The notes beneath the pieces are model-generated. The model was not told the origin of the DNA. It was given only the letters and a program-made list of their open reading frames with translations, and did no database searches. 64,000 nt of DNA from Pseudoalteromonas sp. MEBiC 03607 (GTDB taxonomy: Bacteria; Pseudomonadota; Gammaproteobacteria; Enterobacterales; Alteromonadaceae). The stretch is from the NCBI RefSeq assembly GCF_004792295.1, contig NZ_SRRY01000001.1:124001-188000 (forward strand), in the 5' to 3' direction. How positions within the stretch are numbered: position 1 is the stretch's first letter; each line of letters opens with the position of its first letter. Below, one piece after another: positions 57,565-64,000 of the stretch. The translations under genes were made by a program, and so were the position numbers.

Positions 57565-58297
57565 TTAATGTCGCATATACATCACTTAATAACCCAGAAG
57601 CGCCGAAACGAAATAGCTCTGGCTGTAAGTACGCTTCACCCATGATTGATTCGGCTAAGGCTAAATACTCAGCAGCATCAGTGACTGTTCTGACCCCGCC
57701 TGCTGCCTTAAAACCAACCTTTTTACCAGTCGCTTTAATGGTATTTAACATGATGGCTGTTGCAGCTAGCGTTGCATTAACAGCCACTTTACCGGTACTG
57801 GTTTTAACGAAGTCAGCACCGCCATTAATTGCCAGCTTAGTTGCCGTTGCAATAAGATCATCGGTTAATTCGCCACTTTCGATAATGACTTTAAGTTGCG
57901 CTTGGCTGCCACATGCCTCTTTTGACGCTTTGACATACTCTAAAACTTTGCGCTCATCACCGGCAATCAGTGCTTTATAGGGGATCACTAAATCAATTTC
58001 GTCGGCTCCGCGCTCAATGGCAAACAGTGTTTCATTTATCACTTGTTCTAGAGGCTGCTCACCATCAGGAAAGTTTGTAACTGTCGCCACTTTTACGTGC
58101 TGAAGTTCACGCTCAGCGAGTGCCAGTTTAGCGTCACTAACAAACTGGCTGTACACACAAACCGCCGCAGGGATGCCCAGTTTTGGCTCAATACTAGCAA
58201 CCAAGTTATTAATTGATTCTGTGTTGTCGGTGTCATTCAGAGTTGTTAAGTCCATCAGCGCCACCGCTTGAGCAGCGATTGTTTGTGTTTTATTCAT
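57554..58297 (-). CDS. deoC: deoxyribose-phosphate aldolase
   Basis: This 247-residue class I aldolase splits deoxyribose-5-phosphate into glyceraldehyde-3-phosphate and acetaldehyde in nucleoside catabolism. The Schiff-base lysine is in DFVKTSTGK, and GFKAAGGVRT carries the second catalytic lysine. The opening MDLTTLNDTD matches E. coli DeoC. No other deo gene is adjacent, unlike the deoCABD operon of E. coli. It overlaps the downstream gene by 11 bp. Confidence 0.96.
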   Translation of the reverse strand: MNKTQTIAAQAVALMDLTTLNDTDNTESINNLVASIEPKLGIPAAVCVYSQFVSDAKLALAERELQHVKVATVTNFPDGEQPLEQVINETLFAIERGADEIDLVIPYKALIAGDERKVLEYVKASKEACGSQAQLKVIIESGELTDDLIATATKLAINGGADFVKTSTGKVAVNATLAATAIMLNTIKATGKKVGFKAAGGVRTVTDAAEYLALAESIMGEAYLQPELFRFGASGLLSDVYATLNES

Positions 58298-58569
58298 TAC
58301 GTTTACTTTTTTGTTGCTATCTTAGTGACCTATAGTAGCAAATTTTTATCATTCGGCTATAAATCATAACTAATCACCATAAGGCAACTAATTTACTTGT
58401 AACTCGCCGCAATCCCTTGTTAACTAAGCCTTAAGCCAAACACAACCACCATATATAACTTTTAGCTATATAAACTTGGTTTTAATTATTTTTTACTTTA
58501 TATGGAGCACTATATTCTGCTTACCTGCAATAAGCAGTTTATTCAATGTGTTTTAGGGGTGTAGACAAA

Positions 58570-59991
58570 GTGCAATATTTACCAATCTTTACCAAATTAG
58601 ACGACAAGCCTGTTCTGGTAGTCGGCGGTGGGGATGTTGCGTTACGCAAGTGCCGAGCATTTTTAAAAGCCCGCGCCAACGTGACCTTAGTCGCCCCTGC
58701 ATTTTGTGATGAACTACAAGAGCTTGCAAAGCAAGGTGATGTAACGCTTATTAACGACTTTTTCAAAGAGCAGTATTTAGAGCAACAGATGCTAGTGATT
58801 GCTGCTACTGATATCGACAGCGTAAATGAGGAGGTGTTTAAGCTTGCCAATGCACGCAATATCTTCGTAAACGTGGTAGATGACCAACCTAAGTGCAGCT
58901 TTATTTTTCCATCAATTGTTGACCGTGACCCGATCACAATTGCAATTTCAAGCGCCGGTACAGCGCCAGTTTTAGCACGTCGTTTACGTGAAAAACTCGA
59001 AACGCTTATTCCACAGCATATTGGGCCGCTAGCAAGTTTAGTGGGCAGCTTTCGTGACAAAGTAAAACAACGCTTTAAACACTTTGCCGATCGTCGCCAG
59101 TTTTGGGAAGGCGTATTTGATTCATCAGTCGTGAGCAAAGTTCAAGCGGGTAATACCGAAGCTGCCACAGCGCAGCTAGAGCAGATGTTAGATGCCAAGC
59201 CTGAGCCTGAAGGCGAAGTGTATGTTGTTGGTGCAGGCCCGGGCGACCCAGAGCTATTAACGCTAAAAGCACTACAATTAATGCAACAAGCCGACGTAGT
59301 TGTATATGACTACTTGGTTTCTGATGAAATTATGGATTTAGTACGCCGTGATGCCGATTTGGTTTGCGTAGGTAAACGTTTAGGCGATCACAGTGTAGCG
59401 CAAGAAGATACTAATCAGATGCTGGTCGATTTTGCCAAGCAAGGCAAAAAAGTATGCCGTATTAAAGGTGGCGATCCATTTATTTATGGCCGTGGTGGTG
59501 AAGAGGTGCAAGTTCTCGCAGCTAATCAAGTACGTTACCAAATCGTACCGGGTATTACTGCTGCTGCAGGTTGTAGTGCTTATGCTGGCATTCCACTTAC
59601 TCACAGAGATCATGCCCAAGCCATTCAGTTTGTAACGGGTCACTGTAAAAAAGATGGTCAAGAATTAGATTGGCAGTCACTTGCCAAACCAAATCAGACC
59701 TTAGCGATTTACATGGGGGTGATTAAATCACCACATATTCAAGCACAATTATTAAAACATGGCCGCGGTGCAGACACACCCGTAGCCATTATCGAAAACG
59801 GCACACGTAAAGAACAACGTGTGGTTACAGGGCAATTAGGTGAGCTGGCCGATTTGATTTCGCGCCATAGCATTATTTCACCCGCCTTATTAATTATTGG
59901 CGAAGTTGCATCATTGCATCATCAACTTGCATGGTTTGGTCAAACCGAGCAAACCAGCAGCTTTGCCCAGCCTTTAACTGGCGTAGCTTAA
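58570..59991 (+). CDS. cysG: siroheme synthase CysG
   Basis: This 473-residue fused enzyme makes siroheme for sulfite and nitrite reductases. The N-terminal NAD-binding dehydrogenase/ferrochelatase carries VLVVGGGDVALRKC. The C-terminal uroporphyrinogen methyltransferase carries VYVVGAGPGDPELLTLKAL near residue 220. I placed the start at the GTG 58570-58572 because AGGGG lies 10 bases upstream and VQYLPIF aligns with the E. coli MDHLPIF opening. The in-frame ATG at 58546 would add eight residues and is the alternative. The upstream gap 58298-58569 contains a possible TTGGTT-TTATAT promoter near 58470-58503. It lies 35 bp before cysD. Confidence 0.96.
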   Translation: MQYLPIFTKLDDKPVLVVGGGDVALRKCRAFLKARANVTLVAPAFCDELQELAKQGDVTLINDFFKEQYLEQQMLVIAATDIDSVNEEVFKLANARNIFVNVVDDQPKCSFIFPSIVDRDPITIAISSAGTAPVLARRLREKLETLIPQHIGPLASLVGSFRDKVKQRFKHFADRRQFWEGVFDSSVVSKVQAGNTEAATAQLEQMLDAKPEPEGEVYVVGAGPGDPELLTLKALQLMQQADVVVYDYLVSDEIMDLVRRDADLVCVGKRLGDHSVAQEDTNQMLVDFAKQGKKVCRIKGGDPFIYGRGGEEVQVLAANQVRYQIVPGITAAAGCSAYAGIPLTHRDHAQAIQFVTGHCKKDGQELDWQSLAKPNQTLAIYMGVIKSPHIQAQLLKHGRGADTPVAIIENGTRKEQRVVTGQLGELADLISRHSIISPALLIIGEVASLHHQLAWFGQTEQTSSFAQPLTGVA

Positions 59992-60026
59992 TTTAACTTT
60001 TAATCATTTTAGTAGGACGACTAACA

Positions 60027-60926
60027 ATGGCTTTAACACACCTTCAGCAATTAGAAGCTGAAAGTATCAAAATCATGCGCGAAGTTGCTGCTGAGTTTGA
60101 AAACCCGGTGATGCTTTATTCTATCGGTAAAGATTCATCAGTGTTATTACACTTAGCGCGTAAAGCGTTTTACCCAGCAAAAATTCCATTTCCACTTTTG
60201 CACGTTGATACCAACTGGAAGTTTAAGGAAATGATTGAGTTTCGTGACCGCCTTGCTAAAGAGTATGGTTTTGATTTAATCGTCCATAAAAACCCAGAAG
60301 GTTTAGCGATTGATATCAATCCATTTGTGCATGGCTCAGCTAAACACACCGACATCATGAAAACGCAAGGCTTAAAGCAAGCGTTAGACAAATACGGCTT
60401 TGATGCTGCGTTTGGTGGTGCACGTCGTGACGAAGAGAAATCACGTGCTAAAGAGCGTGTTTACTCATTCCGTGACAAACACCACAGATGGGATCCAAAA
60501 AACCAACGTCCAGAGCTTTGGAATACGTATAACAGCCAAGTTAACCCGGGCGAAAGTATTCGTGTATTCCCGCTTTCTAACTGGACTGAGCTTGATATTT
60601 GGCAGTACATCTACCAAGAAAACATTGAAATGGTTCCACTTTATCTTGCCAAAGAGCGCCCTGTAGTTGAGCGTAACGGCACGCTTATTATGGTTGATGA
60701 CGAACGTATGCCTTTAGAAGAAGGTGAAGTACCGCAAATGAAATCGGTCCGTTTCCGTACTCTTGGTTGTTACCCGCTAACGGGTGCTGTGGAATCAACA
60801 GCAGGAACCTTAACTGAAATTATTGAAGAGATGCTGCTTTCTACCTCTTCTGAGCGTGAAGGCCGCGTGATTGATCACGACTCTGCTGGTTCAATGGAAA
60901 AGAAAAAACGTGAGGGCTATTTCTAA
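60027..60926 (+). CDS. cysD: sulfate adenylyltransferase small subunit
   Basis: This 299-residue ATP-sulfurylase subunit makes adenosine phosphosulfate from ATP and sulfate. [13 protein letters not shown] is the PP-loop motif near residue 33. The C-terminal segment [23 protein letters not shown] is the family hallmark. Its stop codon shares a base with the cysN start (TAATG). AGGA precedes the ATG. Confidence 0.97.
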   Translation: MALTHLQQLEAESIKIMREVAAEFENPVMLYSIGKDSSVLLHLARKAFYPAKIPFPLLHVDTNWKFKEMIEFRDRLAKEYGFDLIVHKNPEGLAIDINPFVHGSAKHTDIMKTQGLKQALDKYGFDAAFGGARRDEEKSRAKERVYSFRDKHHRWDPKNQRPELWNTYNSQVNPGESIRVFPLSNWTELDIWQYIYQENIEMVPLYLAKERPVVERNGTLIMVDDERMPLEEGEVPQMKSVRFRTLGCYPLTGAVESTAGTLTEIIEEMLLSTSSEREGRVIDHDSAGSMEKKKREGYF

Positions 60927-62350
60927 TGTCTAAAACAAACGACACGATTAATGAAGTAAGAGAGCTAGGCATCGACGCCTACCTTGCGCGTCAACAAGAC
61001 AAAAGCCTTTTACGCATGCTGACTTGTGGTAGTGTAGATGACGGTAAATCAACGCTGATTGGCCGCCTTTTACACGACAGCCACCAAATTTATGAAGACC
61101 AACTTGCAGCCCTGCATAAAGACAATGAAAAAGTCGGTAATGCCGGTGAAGAGCTTGATTTAGCACTCCTTGTAGATGGTCTTCAAGCTGAGCGTGAGCA
61201 AGGTATTACCATTGACGTTGCTTATCGTTACTTCTCTACAGCAAAACGTAAATTCATTATTGCTGATACGCCAGGACATGAGCAATACACACGCAACATG
61301 GTGACCGGCGCATCAACTAGTGACGTGGCGATTATCCTAGTTGACGCTCGTTACGGCGTACAAGTACAAACTAAGCGTCATAGCTTTATCTGTGACTCAT
61401 TAGGTATTAAGCAGTTTGTTGTTGCTATCAATAAGATGGATATCGTCGATTTCGATGAAACGGTATACGAGAAAATCAAAGCCGACTACCTTAAGTTTGC
61501 AGAGCAGCTAAACGCCACTAATATCAAATTTGTGCCGATGTCAGCGCTAAAAGGTGACAACGTAGTAACACGCTCAGAGCACACACCTTATTACACAGAA
61601 AAGCCACTGCTGGAGTTACTTGAAGACTCACCAGCAGCTGAAATTGATAACGGGTTTGAAGCCCGCTTACCAGTGCAATATGTAGTACGCCCGAACTTAG
61701 ACTTCCGTGGTTTCCAAGGCACTTTAACGTCTGGCAAACTTAGCGTGGGTGATGCAGTGAAAGTATTACCATCGGGTAAAAGCTCGAGCATTAAAGAGAT
61801 TGTCACTTTCGATGGTAACCTAGATACCGCTGAAGCAGGCCAAGCAATTACCTTAACGTTAAACGACGAAATTGATATCAGTCGTGGCGATGTGATTGTA
61901 CCAGCAGCCTCAAATGCTGCTGTAACAAACCGTATTCAAGCTAAATTAGTATGGATGCATGAAGCACCGTTAGTATTAGGTAAAAGCTACAACTTTAAGT
62001 TAGGCAGCAAAAATACCTCGGCAGTGGTAAGAAAGATCGATCACACGATTGATGTTAATACCCTAGAGCATGGTCAAGCTGACTCATTACAGCTTAACGA
62101 AATTGCCATTGTAACCCTAGAGCTTACAGAAACAATTTTGGCTGATGAGTACCATAACAACCATGAAACAGGTGCATTTATCCTAATTGATCGCTTATCT
62201 AACCTGACCGTTGCTGCAGGTATGATTGAACAATTACTTAGCACCGAAGAGCAACAAAGTAACTTTAGCGATTTTGAAGTTGAATTTAACGCATTAGTAC
62301 GCAAGCACTTCCCTCATTGGCAAGCGCTTGATATAACTAAGCTTAAATAA
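60926..62350 (+). CDS. cysN: sulfate adenylyltransferase GTPase subunit
   Basis: This 474-residue GTPase drives ATP-sulfurylase with CysD. GTP motifs are GSVDDGKSTLIGRLL near residue 35, DTPGHEQY and NKMD. The protein ends shortly after the beta-barrel domains, so it lacks a fused CysC kinase; APS kinase must be encoded elsewhere or beyond the window. Its start overlaps the cysD stop. Confidence 0.97.
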   Translation: MSKTNDTINEVRELGIDAYLARQQDKSLLRMLTCGSVDDGKSTLIGRLLHDSHQIYEDQLAALHKDNEKVGNAGEELDLALLVDGLQAEREQGITIDVAYRYFSTAKRKFIIADTPGHEQYTRNMVTGASTSDVAIILVDARYGVQVQTKRHSFICDSLGIKQFVVAINKMDIVDFDETVYEKIKADYLKFAEQLNATNIKFVPMSALKGDNVVTRSEHTPYYTEKPLLELLEDSPAAEIDNGFEARLPVQYVVRPNLDFRGFQGTLTSGKLSVGDAVKVLPSGKSSSIKEIVTFDGNLDTAEAGQAITLTLNDEIDISRGDVIVPAASNAAVTNRIQAKLVWMHEAPLVLGKSYNFKLGSKNTSAVVRKIDHTIDVNTLEHGQADSLQLNEIAIVTLELTETILADEYHNNHETGAFILIDRLSNLTVAAGMIEQLLSTEEQQSNFSDFEVEFNALVRKHFPHWQALDITKLK

Positions 62351-62382
62351 TCACCATTCGCCTGTTATAGGAAGTAAAAAGC

Positions 62383-64000
62383 ATGTATCAACAGCTGGTA
62401 TTAACAGGCATTATGCTGGTATTAGTCGGGTGCCTTTTTGGCACACGACTAAAACCTGCATGGTTATTTGTCGGCGCCATTGGTATTAGTTATTTAGCTG
62501 GGCTGATCAGCCTTGAAGATATGCTAATTAACTATGCAAATCCTTCTTTAATTACTCTTATTCTACTTGTACTCGTTTCGATAGCTGTAGAAAAAACCAC
62601 GTTAGTGCAAAAGCTTGCTCAGTCTCTTTCGAAAGGTAGCCTGACAAGTTCGGTGACAAAACTGGGTTTATCAACTGCCTTTTTATCATCATTTACTAAT
62701 AATACAGCAGTAGTAGCATCGCTTATCAGTGCAATAAAAGAAAGCCCGACACATTCACCGTCTAAGCTTTTGTTACCTTTATCGTACACTGCCATTTTAG
62801 GTGGCACGATCACCCTGATAGGTACCTCAACCAATTTAATTGTTAATGGCTTTGCCGTTGAAGCGGGCATGGAGCCACTTGGTTTTTTTGATTTTACCTT
62901 GATTGGTTTAGGCGCATTGAGCGTCGGACTTATCACTATTTTAGTGATGCTCAAGTATTTACCAGATAACGGTAAAAATGACCAAGAAGTGGTGCCCTTT
63001 TACCTTGAAGGTAAAGTCGAAACAGGCTCTAAACTAATTGGTAAAAGTGTTGAGGAAAATGGCCTTCGTGAATTAAAAGACTTGTTCTTAGCCGAAATAA
63101 TCCGTGGTGATAAACGTATTTGTGCGGTTACCCCAAAACAAGTTATTAAAGAAGGTGACGTACTGCTGTTTGTAGGTGATATAAAGTCAGTACCTCTGCT
63201 CACCCAATTTGACGGCTTAAAAGTTGTGCACGACAAACATGAGAAAGACGTTGAGCACCTAGTTGAAGTTGTTGTTAGTCATTCATCAAAATACATTGGT
63301 AAAACAATTAAAGAAATTCGCTTTCGTGAACAATTTCATGCAGCCGTTATTGCCATTCGCCGCGGCCATGACCGTTTACAAGGTGGCTTAGGTAAAGTTC
63401 AACTGCAAGCGGGTGATTCCTTGATCCTTGCTCCTGGCAAAGCATTTTACTCGCTGCCCAATTTAAAACGCGAGTTTGTTTATATATCAGGCCTTGATTT
63501 ACAAACCCATTTAAAACCTAAGCAATCAAATATTGTGCTGGCAAGTTTTGCAACCGTATTAGGGTTAAGTATTGTTGGCCTAGTGCCATTAGTAAAAGGC
63601 CTACTCGTTCTTCTTATCGGTTTAATGCTAACGGGCACAATCAAGCTAAGTGAAGTAAAACGTCGCTTCCCAATAGAGTTGCTCGCAGTAGTCGGTAGTG
63701 CCATTGGCCTTGCCAAACTCATGATAGGCACAGGCCTTGCCGGTGAAATTTCGTCGGCCATGTTATACGTATTAGGTGACTTTGGGCCTTACGGCGCATT
63801 TATCGCCATATTCTTAATGACGGTTTTATTTACCGAACTCATTACCAACAATGCCGCTGCAGCGCTTTCGTTTCCGGTAGCGTATGCACTCGCCGTTGGT
63901 TTTGATGTATCACCGTTGCCTTTTATTATGGCTGTCGCATTTGGTGCATCAGCGAGCTTCATTTCGCCATTTGGTTATCAAACTAACTTGATGGTTTACA
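62383..64000 (+). CDS. SLC13-type permease with RCK_C domains, 3' end outside window
   Basis: This membrane transporter starts at the ATG 62383 after AGGAAG and is still open at the right edge, giving about 539 residues. The N-terminal half has several hydrophobic helices and the family segments SSFTNNTAVVASL and GTSTNLIVNG. The middle has two TrkA-C/RCK_C-like soluble domains (KVETGSKLIGKSVEENGLRELK and VVVSHSSKYIGKTIKEI). A second membrane half follows with FTELITNNAAAALSFP. This double-domain SLC13 architecture is common beside cys genes in marine bacteria and often serves sulfate uptake. The location after cysN supports that, but the substrate is inferred. Confidence 0.88.
   Translation, partial: MYQQLVLTGIMLVLVGCLFGTRLKPAWLFVGAIGISYLAGLISLEDMLINYANPSLITLILLVLVSIAVEKTTLVQKLAQSLSKGSLTSSVTKLGLSTAFLSSFTNNTAVVASLISAIKESPTHSPSKLLLPLSYTAILGGTITLIGTSTNLIVNGFAVEAGMEPLGFFDFTLIGLGALSVGLITILVMLKYLPDNGKNDQEVVPFYLEGKVETGSKLIGKSVEENGLRELKDLFLAEIIRGDKRICAVTPKQVIKEGDVLLFVGDIKSVPLLTQFDGLKVVHDKHEKDVEHLVEVVVSHSSKYIGKTIKEIRFREQFHAAVIAIRRGHDRLQGGLGKVQLQAGDSLILAPGKAFYSLPNLKREFVYISGLDLQTHLKPKQSNIVLASFATVLGLSIVGLVPLVKGLLVLLIGLMLTGTIKLSEVKRRFPIELLAVVGSAIGLAKLMIGTGLAGEISSAMLYVLGDFGPYGAFIAIFLMTVLFTELITNNAAAALSFPVAYALAVGFDVSPLPFIMAVAFGASASFISPFGYQTNLMVY

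Overview
The window looks like a chromosomal segment of a marine gammaproteobacterium of the order Alteromonadales, most likely Pseudoalteromonas. This rests on gene content and protein likeness judged by eye: a fatty acid cis/trans isomerase, tandem PhoA-type phosphatases, an ilvGMDA operon with an IlvL-type leader, and close E. coli likeness of PolA, RpoB, RpoC and CysG. No database search was possible. Almost everything is ordinary, well-kept chromosomal DNA. I see no prophage, insertion sequence, CRISPR array or integron. The accessory flavour is limited to REP-like repeats, a few orphan sensors and some unrecognised small proteins.

Layout. 1-11.1 kb: a YceI-like gene cut by the window edge, a candidate small RNA, a secreted lipase, a repeat-filled gap, polA with DnaA-box-like sites upstream, elbB, a cytochrome c5, a GAF-GAF-GGDEF protein with a decayed EAL-like tail, and rep. 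11.2-20.2 kb: ubiK, can, a methyltransferase, an output-less NMT1/THI5-type receptor, and ilvG-ilvM-ilvD-ilvA behind a leader peptide and attenuator. 20.5-30.8 kb: a TraB/GumN protein, modF, a DUF4097-like protein, a hybrid histidine kinase, cti with a coupled small gene, an SDR, a two-domain VOC protein and an unknown secreted protein. 30.9-34.3 kb: two tandem alkaline phosphatases with a Pho-box-like site upstream. 34.7-51.6 kb, all on the minus strand: tRNA-Trp, secE-nusG, rplK-rplA, rplJ-rplL-rpoB-rpoC and rpsL-rpsG-fusA-tuf, with readable promoters, an L10-type leader and two attenuator-like hairpins. 51.7-57 kb: a very large hybrid two-component regulator and a CsgG-like lipoprotein. 57-64 kb: an unknown gene overlapping deoC, then cysG-cysD-cysN and an SLC13-type permease that runs off the right edge.

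How the genes work together. The transcription and translation block is the housekeeping core, and its control signals are unusually easy to read. The ilv genes form an amino-acid operon with an attenuation leader. The cys genes join sulfate activation, siroheme synthesis and probably sulfate uptake. The two phosphatases and a downstream secreted protein look like a phosphate-starvation unit. I found no clear new biological system. The better leads are the candidate small RNA at 267-453, the rplK promoter built into the nusG terminator, the rpsL leader attenuator, the DnaA-box and GATC cluster before polA, the orphan membrane-anchored receptor and the decayed EAL-like tail.
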